This document shows, in pieces, positions 45,205 through 59,500 of a DNA stretch of 64,000 bases. The position numbers were made by a program, and so were the translations under genes. Position 1 is the stretch's first letter, and the number at the start of each line of letters is the position of its first letter. This DNA is from Acanthopleura granulata. Lineage: Eukaryota; Mollusca; Polyplacophora; Chitonida; Chitonidae. Under the pieces are notes generated by a model. The model was not told the DNA's origin, did no database searches, and worked only from the letters and a program-made list of their open reading frames with translations. The DNA is taken from NCBI GenBank assembly GCA_016165875.1, contig JABBOT010000004.1, positions 18,911,672 through 18,975,671 on the forward strand, given 5' to 3'.

Positions 45205-45780
45205 CCTTTGTAACAGGTGCCCTTCCAGTTAAGGTGTAGATCTCATATCTAATATGCTCAGTCTGTTACAAGGTGTAGATCTTGAATCTAATGAGCCTAA
45301 TCTGTAACAACCAGATGCCCTCACAAGGTGTAGATCTTGTATCTCATGGGCCCAATCACAAGGTGTACATGTTGTATCTAATGGGCCCACTCTGAACTTA
45401 TTGGTTTAAATCTTGGCTGTAATTTGCCCAGTCTGTAACAGCTGCCATCATAAGGTGTACATCTTGGGAGTAACAAGCCCAACCTGTAACTGGTTTCACA
45501 CAAGGTGTAAATCTTGTATCTGATGGGCCCAATCTGTAAGAGTGCCCTCCCAATTAAGATGTGTATACAGATACAGCAGACCCAACCTGTATCAAGTGCA
45601 ATTCAAGGAACGAATCAGTAACAGGTATCACAATGTGTACATGTAGACTTATAAAACATCATATCCTGTTGATAATCTGGTCTCGTTCCCTCACAAGGTG
45701 TACATCTTGCATCTAATGGACCCCACCTTTAACAGGTGTCCCAAGGCGTAAAGCTAGGAGCCAACAAATAACAGGTGTCT
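45205..45780 (+). repeat. Degenerate minisatellite, unit about 45 to 60 bp
   Basis: Roughly ten irregular units share ACAAGGTGTAGATCTTGTAT, CTAATGGGCCCAATCTGTAA and CAGGTGCCCTC-type blocks. Copies differ by substitutions and partial deletions. It lies between the last WLS poly(A) signal and GAK. Confidence 0.85.
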
Positions 45781-46922
45781 TTTATGGTAGAAATGCAGGA
45801 CTTGGAGAAGCAAACAATGATGCTCTCTACTAAGAAAAGTGTATATCTTGTATGGAAAACTTTGGAATGTTTGAGGCTTTCGATATATCACTTTTCTGTA
45901 TAACCAGGGTGAAAAATCTACGTAGCAGGCCTATATATTAACTTTACCTTGTGTACAAAATGTGTTGTTAGCAACAGTCACATTCACATGTATTAAAGTC
46001 ATTCCATTTCCTAAATCATTAGGGATACTAGAACCCCTCAAGGACGAAATTTGGCCAATTTTTTTTTTCATTTCATATTCTTATTCATGATTCGCCTATC
46101 TTTCCTCACACTTAAGGATGAAAAACAAATATGAATTGTAAATACCTAAAATTTGACAAAAGGTATAACATGGTGCCAAACAAGGGAGTTGTTTTCTTAG
46201 TTCCGCCTGATTAGGGGAAATAGCTCACTGAAGAGGGTTACCTGCTGTGAGTAGACGTGCATCTGGTAAATGTGTATTGTCTTGTGCTATAAACTGCCTG
46301 GCTGTTTGCGCAGACTACCCTAGCAAACCTATTAACTAAAACAATAGCCTTAATCACCAAACTGGGTATCATTGGAGGAGGGGTTTATGAACAAAGTTGC
46401 ATTTTTTAAAAATTTTTGAGTCTTAACTTTAAATGATCACTAAGAAGAATCTAAGATGAATATTAAAAATCTGTTGGACTGTTTTTCAGGTTAGTTAGTA
46501 AATTATCCCTTTGAGCAAGAAAAATTTGAAAATTGGTGAAAAAATAGCAATTTGTAAAAGACCTCTGTTTTTTCAAACTTTTTCTTTATTTTGAATAATA
46601 TTAAAATCAGGTAAATTTTAGAACTTTCTTTTAAATCAGCAGTCGTTTAGCTTTCAACTTATACATATGGACATATTTGACCAATGTTCTGGGCTACGAG
46701 GGGTTCTTAACAGCTAGTCTTGGGAAGCCTGTTACCGGATTCAACCATGCTGTCACAGGCTTCATTATATGAAGTAGATTTAGTACTTAAGTCTGGGTAT
46801 TTGGTTTGACCAAAATCATCGTTAATGTCAGATTCTGTCATTGGACTAAATGACATATACATAAATTAAAGTTCCTGTACAAGTTAAATTTTTGGATGAA
46901 ACCATGGAGGTAATTTATTTTA
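45781..46922. other. Intergenic DNA, no gene seen
   Basis: AT-rich sequence without coding exons or recognisable repeats. Two long T or A runs are the only marks. Confidence 0.5.
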
Positions 46923-47139
46923 CCTCCAACCAATGTGATCGCTGTGAGTTCAAGTTCAGCTCATGCTGGCTTCCTCTCCAGCCATACGTGGAAAGGTCTG
47001 CCAGCAACCTGCGGATGGTCGTGGGTTTCCCCCAGACTCTGCCCAGTTTCCTCCCACCATAATGCTGGCCGCCGTCGTATAAGTGAAATATTCTTGAGTA
47101 CGGCGTAAAACACCAATCACATAAATAAATAAATAAATT
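46923..47139 (+). mobile_element. tRNA-derived SINE (common family), well preserved 3' part
   Basis: Starts inside the tRNA-like head (GAGTTCAAGTTCAGCTC) and keeps all later blocks close to the shared pattern, including CCTCCCACCATAATGCTGGC, CGCCGTCGTATAAGTGAAAT, ATTCTTGAGTACGGCGTAAA and an AATAAATAAATAAA tail. The least mutated copy in the window. Confidence 0.9.
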
Positions 47140-47480
47140 TTATCTCCATGATGCAACCAATTGTAACAGCTCCCCTGCCTGATATGGGTGATTTATAAGT
47201 CACCGAGCAAAAGCTAATTTTTAAATCATAGCCTACACTGTATCTTGCTAGTGGGATTCATTACCAGTATAAGTTTTCCACAGAAACTCGTCTTGCTTTG
47301 TTTAGTACTGTGCACCTGATGGAACTGATTCAACTTAACATGTCTCTGTATTACCACTGTGCTGTACACAAGGGTTATGATGACGATGCAAATGCGCACT
47401 TACACAAATAACACATATTCCCGAGTCTAGGAGAGTGTCAAGTATTTACGACAATGGAGCCCATCTACGGCTCAAGCATG

Positions 47481-47488
47481 TGACGTCA
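47481..47488 (+). promoter_or_regulatory. GAK: CRE palindrome (TGACGTCA) upstream of GAK
   Basis: A perfect 8-bp CREB/ATF site lies 87 bp before the GAK start codon, within the probable proximal promoter. No TATA box is evident. Confidence 0.5.
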
Positions 47489-47574
47489 TTCAGAATCTGC
47501 TGCCACCTACTTCACCACCGATGATGATTCTTATATGTTATTCTAGATAGTTGAATTTAATTATTGAAACAAAT

Positions 47575-50500
47575 ATGGCAGACTTCTTTAAATCAGCATT
47601 TGGGATGCTTGGAAGCGGTGGAGGGAGAGATGAAAACGATTTCGTGGGCCAAACTGTAGAACTAGGCAATCAAAAACTGCGTGTCCGCCGAGTGATCGCC
47701 GAAGGTAATGAAAGCAAAGACGGCGCTGAACTGTCATTGACAAGACAAATTGACATGCATAAAATATTTCGAAGAATTGTATATTATTCGTATAAACAGC
47801 ACTTGTTCGGGATGGTGTTATCTACTTAGACCTTCTTTTAGCAAACCTAGTCTGCGCTTTAAAATTCACAGTGAAACGACACAATTAGTCGCCCTTGTGT
47901 GTGCTTACCGGTTTAATAACAAGGCACTTACTCAGGTAATGGAAAACGTCAACAACAATTTATGTTTGTATGTATTTATGTTGGTAAATGAACATAGCAC
48001 CATACCCTTAACCTGGTGACATATGCGAATTTATAGACATTAAACAGTGACTGGGACAGAGTGTGTAGTGACTATGTGTACTTTCTTATGTGTACTTGAT
48101 GTGTTACTTAAGTCTGTAAAGACACTCACTGTTGTGCTGTTGTCAGCTGGGGAGTGCAGAGCAGGAACCAAATGCTGTACTACTTGGAGAGATCTGCCAG
48201 CCACCTGCAGATGGTTGTGGGTTTCCCGTGGACTCTACCCGGTTTCCTTGTAACATAATGCTGGCCTCTGTCATAAAAGTGAAACATTTTTGAGTACCGT
48301 GCAGTGTAAAACACTGATCAAATAAGTTTGGTCTGAATTATTGATGCAAGCATTATTGCTACATGGTCATGTGTTATTCTCAATTTAAATTGTTAACCTT
48401 TTGAAAATAGCAGTCTACAAACTCGTTTACTATTTCTTATGACAATTGTATTGTGTGGCTGTGGAAGCTTTAGGTCCAAGATGGAAATATTTGCATTCTA
48501 CGAAACAAAATCATACAAAAAACTCTTATTTCATTGTTTTCAGAATGCTGTGATGTTTTAGTGGTTTCTAGTAAACCTTCATTGAATATGTCTGATGTTT
48601 AGCACCAAATGAATGGGAAGCTTCCGTGGCCACGGGGGTTAGCACGTGGCGTTATGACCCGTGCCTCTCACTAGCGCAGTCACTTTGAGTTCAAGTCCTG
48701 CTCATGTTGACTTCCTCTCCGGCCATACGTGAGAAGGTCCATCAACAACCTGCGGATGGTCGTGGGTTTCACCTGGGTGCTGCCTGATTTCCTCCCACCA
48801 TAATGCTGATGGCCTGCATATAAGTGAAATATTCTTGAGTACGGCATAAAACACCAATCGAATAAATAAATAAACCCAATGAATGCTCAAAGACCACACA
48901 TTATGACTTTCCAAAATGGGCAGTCCTCCACTGGCATTTTGAAAATATTATGAACTGTCAAGATTTGTGTGCTTTACTTCTGGTCACGCTAGCTGTGAAT
49001 TTCATGGTTACCTCTATGACATAAAACAACAAAGTAACACTGACATCACCAAGTTTTTACTTTGTTAATTTTTTTGCAGCCATTCATAGCCAATCACAAA
49101 ATGTCATGCAGCAAGATATTGTGTCTCTTTCCCTGTGAAGAGTCAGTTTTGACTCTTATAATCAGATAATTTGAAACATGTGAATTTAACCATCATGACC
49201 ACCTCATTGGCCTGGTGTTTAGAGCGTCCTTCTCGAGGTCAGTAGATATGGGATCAATCCCAGGTTGGATCATACCAAAGACTTTTAAGATGGTAGATGT
49301 TGCTGCCTCGATTGGCACTCAGCACTGATAGGTTAGAGAAAGGAAATATGACTGGTTGGCCCGGTGTCACTATAATGTGACTGGGTGGGGTGTCATGTCT
49401 GGTGTCTGTGGCATGATGTTCCAGGGGCAACAGCACTTAGGCGACATTCACTCGCTTTGCCACATGAAGACACTGTATGTATATTCGTATTCTAAGGACT
49501 CCTCGTATGTATTCCTCTACATCTGAGATTTCTCGTTTAAAATGGCTTTAAAGTATATCAGAGTTGTCTCCTAATCACAAGGAAAACACCTGATTTAAGA
49601 CCACTTCTATACAGCAAAATGGTGAACTAAGTACTGCTGACGTCACAGGGGAAACAGTCTTCTCGGTTGGTAGAAATATCTCTTCCTTGATTGGTTAAAA
49701 TTGAGAGCATGGCAGCCCATTCAATTTTCTCTACCCGGGTGTTTTTGCTGACTTTGAACTGCAGTATTTCGGTTATCATGCATCACAAAAATTAAAAGTG
49801 ACGTTTTTTGAACTGTGAATAGGATTCTTTATCAATACATGTATATGCATTGGTCTAGTGTTGTCTTTTCTGTCAAAGGCAAACTATGTCCTTAGATATA
49901 AGTTTTGTTTTTATTCAAAAATGCCTAATTTTATCCAATTCTGGCCCCTTTTAAACCCCCTTCTTATGTATGGGACATGTTTTGTGAAACTACCAGTTCA
50001 GTCTCAGACTACAATTTTTAAGTAAACCATAACTATCAAGATACAGGTATAAGCTTAACTCTAGTTGCTACTTGTTCTATTAGTACTGTATATAGTGCAA
50101 ATGTTGACCACATTGTATGAAGACTTATAACTTCATTTTTTGGTGCATATTGGGACCCTTCATAATCAATGGGCATGCACATGGGCATTTAATCCTCCGT
50201 ATTAAAGACTGGATTCATTTTGGAGCTCTAAAACCATCGCTTGACAGTCGGCCATGGTCTGAAAGCCTTAAAATTCTTAATCTCACAACATAGTTTAATA
50301 TTACATGTACTTTTAATGTTTGTAGGCCCAATATCACTGATAGAAGCATTTGTAGATTTATGTGCAAGTAACTACTCTTCTTTCATGTATTAAGCTGATG
50401 TATGTATGCTGAGACAGTGGGCTTGTGTTCACTTTCATTTATTACTGTGGTTGATGTAAATGTTCATGTTCTGATTGTTGTTACACTTATGTTCATTAGT

Positions 50501-53500
50501 GCTACTAAATCTGAATTTTTACTCTAATGAGTGTACAGGTGACAATTGGAATGATCTTCATAGACATATCTACATGTGTGTCCAGTGTGTAGTATGTAAT
50601 GCCAAATGAACTTTGACCAGTAGGCTGTATGAAACCAAAATATCTGAACTAATTGTGCCATAGATCTCATATATTTTGTTATTTTTCGTTCCCAGGTGGC
50701 TTTGCATTTGTCTTTGTGGCTCAGGACATATCAAGTGGTAAAGAGTATGCATTAAAGGTACATACATGTTTGTGTATATCACTGAAAGTAAGTGTGATCA
50801 TCACTATCAATGTTAACAAGATACTTACAAGTGCTACTAACATAATAAATAAAATAATAGAAACTGGTCAGTTTTCCGAAATATTAAATCTCTCTTTTAG
50901 CTGTCTTCAGGCATGGAACTGGTTAAAAAGAAAAACAGTTTGCTGTTGTGTACAAAGTTGTTAATTTTGCAGTGTTTATAGCTTAGTAAGCTTTGGAGAC
51001 TGCACAGATTTGTTTAAATCTGAACATTTCATTTTCTTTGCAGAGGTTGATAGCCAATGATGAAGAGAAGAACAAGATGATCTTGGATGAGATCATGTAC
51101 CTTGTATCCTTTTTTTTGTGACATTCTACTTCTACATGGACTGATACCTGAAAAGAAGATAATAATTTCATTCTTTCTCATTTAAGCCTATGAGTGTTAT
51201 GGTTTTGCCTAAAGAGGAGATGACCTCAACTTAGATTTTATGGAAAGTATTGGCCTGTAGGCTTGTGTTTTCTACATATACAAGTACCATGTTGTATTTT
51301 TAACCATTTTTTAATTTGAACAAGCCTTGCAGAATTAGATGCTTCTGCAGCCCTCTTAGTCATTGTTTATGTGTGTAAATTTCAACAGCACAGTTGCATT
51401 GTTAAATGAATCTTTAACTGTACAGACAATCAAACAGGTAATGATATCAGAATGATATTTGATTAAAGTAAACAGGAAAAAGCACTGTTGCATAGATTTG
51501 AGGTTATATTTGCTAGTATATTATATAATATTATAAATCCTACCTGACATGCTGATAACACAATCTGCATGTAGGCCTAGTGAACTGTAAATTTGCACCA
51601 AATTGTATGCACTTTAACAATGGGAAGAAAAAATTGTCCGGGCACAGTAATATTATCCAGTTCCTGGCAGCAGCCTCCATAGGGAAGGATGAGTCTGGAC
51701 ATGGACAAGCAGAGTATTTGATACTTACAGAACTGTGCTCAGGTTGGTCTGTTTTTCAAATGTCTTGAGTTAAAGACATGTGGTTTATGCATTTTAGTTA
51801 AAAATACATTCCAGTAGATTCCAGAAATGAGTCTTAAAAATACCCTGCCAGAGCTATGGTATTCCAGTATCTTTGTTGGATTGGATATGTATGCACAGAA
51901 TACTCAGTTTAAAATTATAGAATGAACTACTACTTTGTGTAGCTGGCAAGTTAAAACATGTTTATTTTTTAAATGGACAACTGTGGCCTGTATGGTGTGG
52001 AAAAACATAACTATTCCTTTATGTGTATGAAAGCTGAGTTATTATTATTGTTTGACTATTTTTGATGGTGTTTTAGGTATATTTACAGAACTTAAAACAT
52101 GTAATATATCCACACATGAATTTGAGAAAACTCTGAATCTTGACAAACAAAGTTATTTCATTGGTGATTTGTGAGTATGAGATGTATTGAAAGTTACACA
52201 ATTTACTTTTTATGTATCACACATGTATTAATGTACTGGTGACAAATACAGACACTGTTAGTGTAAAATTTACAGGTGAGCTAGTGTCGGTTCTGAACAA
52301 CCTAGAAAGGCCTCTGCCATGTGATAAGGTACTCCAGGTGTTCTTCCAGACATGCCGAGCTGTTCAGCACATGCATAGGCAAACACCACCCATAATACAC
52401 AGGGACTTGAAGGTAAACACATTGCTCTGCTGTTTTAGTGCAAAGTGTATACACTTGAATCATCTATTTTTTGTATGTCACAGAACATGTTGAAGTTTAC
52501 TTGCAATAATGGAACCGGAAAGTATATGTATGTAAATTTATAGACATCTGGTTGATCTTTAGTGTTACATATATATATATATTTGATGCTCCATAAATAT
52601 TGTGTTACAGTTCAGTGTTCGTGTTTTTCTTGTATTGTGGAAGGAAAGTGTAGGTTATCAAATGCATAAATTGTAGAAGACAAATACAAAAATAGCGTAA
52701 ACATTCCAAGATGCACTCCAGAATACTAACATGCCCTACATCTATTTCCCAGATTGAAAACTTGCTGCTGAGCAGTAAAGGTGTGATAAAGCTATGTGAT
52801 TTTGGCAGTGCTACAACCAAAGTACAGGAGCCTGACCACAGCTGGTCAGCTATCAAAAGGAGTTTGGTGGAAGATGAGGTAACCTGTTAAAATGTTCAGG
52901 TCCCACACCCTAATAAATCTCTGATGTAGTAGGAAATGCATACTTGTCTTGTAGTGTACTACATTGTCCAATATGTTAGTCTCATGGAAAATCTGGAAAT
53001 TCAGTTTATATGACATTGAAATATGCATGTCTGGATTATTTGAATTATGGATGCTTAATGTACAGAAGAAGAATATTACTACTGCTCATGGTGTGTACTT
53101 AAGTATGATCAAGACAGTGGATTTAATGAGACTGCATATCTTCAGTGCAAGGCAGTGAGCAAGTCTGTTTCCCATAAAACAGTTTATAATATTATGCATG
53201 TTTCTTATTTCCTGATTGCCAGGCAATCATCATCATTTCTGTTACACTTTATATTCCAGATTGCGAGAAATACAACACCAATGTACAGGGCACCAGAAAT
53301 GTTAGACCTTTATCTTAATTACCCTATAAACCAAGCTGGGGATATCTGGGTAAGACTTATTATGAACTGAGGCAATTACATGTACCGTATAATTACAAGG
53401 TCTAAAAAAATTGGGAGTAAATTTATGTACCCCATCTGATATTCCATTAATACAAGTTTCAATATTAAAGCATACATATCATGCATGGGACATTAGTAAT

Positions 53501-56500
53501 TTTCTTACATGTACATGAACCAATGATAATGTGTTTTTGTCATTTTTTTTTATAGAGATGACAAATTTTGAAAATTTAGTATTTGTGTATGTTTCATGTT
53601 TCAGGCATTGGGTTGTATACTGTACAAATTGTGTTTTAATGAGCACCCATTTGAAGACTCTGCCAAACTGAGGATTATCAATGCTAACTACACAATCCCT
53701 GAAAATGACACTGAGTACTCAGTATTCCATGATATGCTGAGTGAGTAAACTTGTAGATAAACCATACTTCACGGAAAACCCAGTCACAATATTGAATTAA
53801 TTGAATTTGTTGACAGCTCAACATATATATCAGAATCTACTAGCTCTTGATTGTTTTTTTTTTGTACCCACAAAAACTGTTGGAAGGTATGAGGAACAAA
53901 ACTTTCTATAGTATGCCTATATGTAAGCATCCTTGTGTAGCCTAGTGCATGGAATTTTTGTGTGTTAAACAGTTTTCTGTTTTATCTTGACATTTAATGG
54001 GTGGATGCATCTTCTACTTAATTGATCAGAAATAGTCTTCTAGAGTAATTTTAATTTTATTTTTGCATTTTTTTCTGAATTTATCAATAGGAGGCATGTT
54101 CTTTGTGGATCCTCGAGAGAGACCAACCATCAATGACATTCTTGAGCGATTGCAAGAAATAGCTGCTGCCAGAAATGTAAACCTGAAAGAGCCTTTGGAC
54201 TTTGGTCAGAACATGAGTGCTCCTGCACCAGCACAGTGTAAGAATACCTCTAAATATTTTCTTTTTTCTTTTTCAATTTATGTGTTTATATGTTATTTAT
54301 TCTTTTTTATACATACACATAATATATTTTTCAATTTTCTTTGTTTGGACAAAGGATTAAGTAATGACCGTCTGTATTATCTCTGTGAACAGCCCCAGAA
54401 GGTTACCGAGCCAGCCCTGAGAGACGCCCTCCTCAACAGTATGGAGGCTCACCGAATCACAGGCCAGAATCTGTGGACCCCCAGGGCTCAGGGTCCACGG
54501 CTAGTGCCCTCTTCAGTTCACTGAAGGGCGGTGCAGGAAATATTATGAAGAACATCAGAGATGCCTCTAGTAAAGTCATGGAAACTGTGCATGCGTGAGT
54601 ACCACATTGATCATTCCATTTTGACCCTAAGTCGCGGTCCCTGGCTGAGAGGGTTGAATGTGAATTTGGCAAAGACAGACTTTTTTGTTGATGTTATTGA
54701 GAAATTATTATGCATTTACAGTGAATGTAATGCGTACAACTACACGTATTTGAAACTTCACCTCATACATACATAATTGCTTATTTTAGCATTCCAGCCA
54801 TTTTTCTCGCTTGATTAAGAGACTCAAAATTTTGACATACAAAGTGCTCTCCCTTGGCAGTACTTGTTTCCTCCAGCCATAAGCCTGACTGATTTGAGAA
54901 AAGTTATTATGGCATAAAATACTAGTCAAACAAAAGAAGAAATGATTTCCCTCTTACTGATTTTCTCCATATGATTTTAGCACAATGAACAAGTCAGATT
55001 TGGACATTTCCTACATCACATCAAGACTGGCAGGTAAGTCCTGGTCACAGGATACATTAACACTTTCATGGCCGTTCAAAAACAAGAATTTCTCCTAGTA
55101 GCGTCTGTATGTATATACCGTGAAATGCCAAAGCCCCCATTGATGTTGAGAAAAATTCAGTAGGTGGCAGAGCTGTAGATACACATATATACATGCGGAA
55201 AAACTAACTTGCTTGAATTTGCCAAATGTATCATGATGTCAGAATGAATCACTGATCGTTCTGATCAGTATGGAAAGGATTCATTACTAATCACATGGGA
55301 GTGACAAGTCTTCATCAGTCAGTAAATGATATTCTATGCTTACCTGATGCTTGTGAATAAAGCTACTTTACTGTAAGGATTGACAACTAATTATCTTGTG
55401 TCCTGTAAGTGCAGTTTGATAGTTATATTAAGTAGTATAGTAAATCAATGGTTCTAAATACGAAATCAGTCGTATGTTGTTGTTGTGTTTGTAGTTATGT
55501 CTTACCCTGCTGAGGGAGTGGAATCAGCCTACAGAAACCACATAGATGATGTCCGTGCCTTCCTGGAGACCAGGCATCGCGACTGTTATGCTGTCTATAA
55601 CTTGTCTCAGAGGTCGTACAGAAATCAGAAATTTGAAAATAGGGTAAGTTGATTCTCATACATGTACTGATACGTTTATTTATGTAATAGACACTCAGCT
55701 CATCCCCCAAGTCAAGTTAAAGTGAAGATTTCAAAATGGGCAATCTTTGTGCTTTACTGGAATAATTAAGATAGAACGTTCATACATCTGAATACCTAGA
55801 ACTTATATGCAACTTGCAAAATGGTTACGTGGTTGAAAAGCATAAGCAATTTTCATATTTACATGTCATTTAAGTAATATTTTTCGTTTTAGGTGTCAGA
55901 GTGTGGATGGCCACCCAAAAAAGCACCTACTCTGGCTAGCCTGGTTGCCATATGTAAGAATATGCACCTGTGGTTACGACAGTCTCCCAAGAATATATGT
56001 GTAGTTCACTGCTTAGTAAGTAAATTTACTTGATGTTTGATCATGTCATTTTCTGGACTTACTTTCATTAACTTTCTTAACTTTTCTTATGTACATTTTA
56101 ACTGCAGACAATGTCAGTTGTGAAAACTTTATGAGATATCTGATTCAGGAAATTTTGTTAATGCTTACCCTGGTTTACTGATCAAAAGTTGTTCACTGGG
56201 GAAGCAAATAAGTCCATACGGCCAAATTCAGATTTACTAAAGAAAGGTTTCCTTTTATGTATTTGATAAGATCTGTTAAAGTCATCCTCATCCATAGATT
56301 ATGTCACCCTTCAGTTTGATTGTTGTTGTGTAGGATAGGTTGAAATATTCTGGAATACCTTGTAAGTACCAAAGATCCAGAGAACATATTTGGCAACGTT
56401 CAACTGCCACTGCTTACATTTAAGTAATGTGTTAATGGTGTCTGGTTTTTCAGTAATATCCAATATGTTTTGTAGGATGGCAAAGCTGTATCAGGCACAG

Positions 56501-59500
56501 TTGTGTGTGCATTCCTTGTGTACTGTCGACTGTTTGACTCCTGTCTGACAGCTCAGCACATGTTCACAGCTAGACGTAGCACTCCCGGCTTGTCACCAGC
56601 ACAGAAACGGTGAGAAAAAATACCATTTCCCAGTTCCTGAAGGAAGAGTTTGTTGTTTTTTGGGGGGGAAATAGATTGATCTGCTTGCTCATGAACCCTG
56701 TAAGCTGAGGTAAATTGGCAAGAGTGCATTTCATCAGATACATGTGACCATTTGCCAAGTGCTATGCTGCCATCACTGCAATTTTAGCCTTTTGTATCTT
56801 ATATTTGATAAAGGTAATTTTTTTATATAAATTTGTTTATATACATATGTAAAAAGGTAGCGAATATGAAAGTGTGTGTTATATCAGTAACACATGTTTG
56901 GTAGCTGCATTATGCCTGGGGTCCGTTTTGTTTTACAGGTATGTGGAGTATGTCAGTCAGATGGTTGGGGACAACCCTCGTCTTCCTCACCACAAACCAG
57001 TCAGGCTTGTCTCCCTTGCAATGACCCCTATACCACTCTTCAACAAAATGAGGTGAGAATCCCGTCCATGGTTGAAAGTACTGTTTACAGTTTTAAGTGG
57101 AATTGGTTTAGTAAATCAGATGTGACAATCAAAGATATGGTGTAGATATTAAGTGGTGATGTGCTTAGCTTTGGTATGAGATCAGATTAGTGTGAAACGA
57201 TGTGGTTGATTGATACGTTTCTCGTACACTTTGGATATACATCAGTGACCTCTCTGCTTTCAGGAATGGATGCAGGCCATTTGTAGAAGTGTTCATTGGG
57301 GAAGACAGGATCCTCACAACATCTCAAGAATATGACCGCATGAAGTATGTGCATGTATATATATGTATATATAGTGTTTAAACTGAAAATTTCAGTTCTC
57401 TTGAAAGTTAATGAATGCTGTTGGATAAATATCTAGGTGTGTATTTAGTTCATTCTAAATTGTTTATAGCTGTATATGCAAAGATCCTAAAGTGTAAAAC
57501 AATGGTGAAAGTAAGATGTATCAAAGACATACATGCATGTTTTGATATATTGGGGGAATATTTTCTGATCTGGACAGCTTGTATTATAATTGCCCTTGCT
57601 GAAAAATACATTATGTCTTAGAAATCTTAATTATGTTTTCAAATTGTTGTGGCTTAAGTTATACTTTATTGGCTGAATTTGTAGAGAATTTAGAATAGTA
57701 GCATTGAACTCCTGTGAAACAACTCAGAACGAGCTATAGCCTCTAATATCACCCGTGGAGTAGATGAGATCTTTGCCATGCCACATCATAGCAGCTATGC
57801 AGGACTTGCAAGGTCTGTGTTGACGCAACTAAATTATACCTGTTGCATACTGTTTTGTTTTGTTTGTTTGTAGAGGCTTTACAATAGAGGATGGCCGAGC
57901 CATTATTCCCTTGAACATAGCTGCCGTGGGTGATACCACCATCATAGTCTATCATGCTCGTTCCACATTTGGTGGAAAGGTGCAGGGAAAGGTACTCATT
58001 CTCTGACAATCAATCCTAATTTCTTGGGGACAAATATAGCATAAATGTAAAAAATAGCATATGTTGTAAAGTCAAGAAGATTACAGTTCACACCTTTTTC
58101 ATACTGACTCAGCAGATTGGTTAAGTACATGGATGCCTGATGGTTACCTACGTAATAGGTAATGAAGAGCTTACACTACCCAGTCAGTGCCTCCCTGAAC
58201 TATTGAAAGTTGAAATTAATTCTTATATTTGTTTTCAGATTACCTCAATGAAGATGTTCCAGATCCAGTTTCATTCCGGGATGATAAGTCCTGACTCAAC
58301 AAAGCTTAAATTCACCATGTAAGTACATTTCTTCAGTACATAAAGTGAAAACGTCAGAATTTCTTTCCTCATCTACATACAACTTCCTACTTTTTAATAC
58401 AGCATTTGTTTCTGTTAATATGTTGTGTCACTCTGTGCACAGCATCAGTATTGAAACAATTACTGTGACTTCAGTTTACTCAAAAGTTTACTTAAAGATA
58501 ACCATCATGTAAATGGTTTGAAATATGAGTATGTACTACTTTGTGTTAGTACAAATTTTGTTTTCCTAGTTCTAGGAGATGTATTGACCCTAGGTGTTTT
58601 GTTCGGAAGGTGGGAATACGTACTGATCAAATATAGATTTTAGCGCAAAAGTATTATTTTGTTATCGATATTTGCGTGTAAAGAGGCATTTTCTTTGGAG
58701 AAAGTTGAAGGCAAATATACAGGATGCACATTTTAGCTTTATACCCAGTTTATTTGTACCATTCTTCAGGTATGACCTGGACCAGTTGGACACCCAAGAG
58801 AAATACCCTGACCTTTTCAATGTGATGTTAGAAATCCAGGTCTCACCAAAAGACAGGCCAAAGTCAGAGCCCAGTTCATCGTGGGATAGTCTAAATAATG
58901 AGAAACAAAGTCCCAAAATACTCTTCTCAAACAGGGAGGAACTTCACAACACAATAGCTGAGTTTGGTAAGTTATAGTATCCAAGATTTAAAGTCTTGTG
59001 GTAAAAACAGTTTGCTGGCCATGGTATAAAAGAGTCTGATATGTTGTACATTGTAGTACTTTTACATTTATAGATCCCAGAAGCTGAGGATTTAAGGTTA
59101 ATTGTTGAAATGCAACACTTCAGGCAATCACAATTTTAATATTGTGAAGAAAGAGTAATGTGTTTCACTTTCTTGACGGTCATGGGAGTGATGTTTTGGA
59201 AGTCACAACACCAGAACTGATAAAATATTCAGTTGACTTGAAATATATTTAACAGAAGCACAAAAAAGGCTTTCGGCAGTAATCACTCATAGCACACACC
59301 CCAGTGTTACGTTTTTCTGGCTGAACATCAAATATTCATCTACCTAATGTAGTATCAGTGTTGATTGCAGGTGTTCCAGAGAAGGTAAAGCTGAGCCTGA
59401 GTCGCACCCCTAGTCAGAATTCGGACGACCAGTTTCCAGACACACCACAGGATTCATCCCATCAGTCTTCAAACAAACCAGATAGACCCAAGCCTCCTAG

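Larger units (their letters stand above)
47575..54237 (+). other. GAK: GAK exons 1 to 9: protein kinase domain (residues about 35 to 310)
   Basis: A short glycine-rich N-terminus precedes the catalytic domain. The glycine loop reads [11 protein letters not shown] (residues 42 to 52). K64 (EYALK) is the ATP lysine and E80 (LDEIMYL) the probable helix C partner. HRDLK is at 164 to 168, DFG at 184 to 186 and APE at 221 to 223. All catalytic residues are present, so the kinase should be active. [11 protein letters not shown] and [18 protein letters not shown] are typical of the NAK family. Confidence 0.95.

Noticed and set aside
49637..49645. Second TGACGTCA in GAK intron 1
   Set aside because: A lone 8-bp match far from a start site; too little to claim an enhancer.
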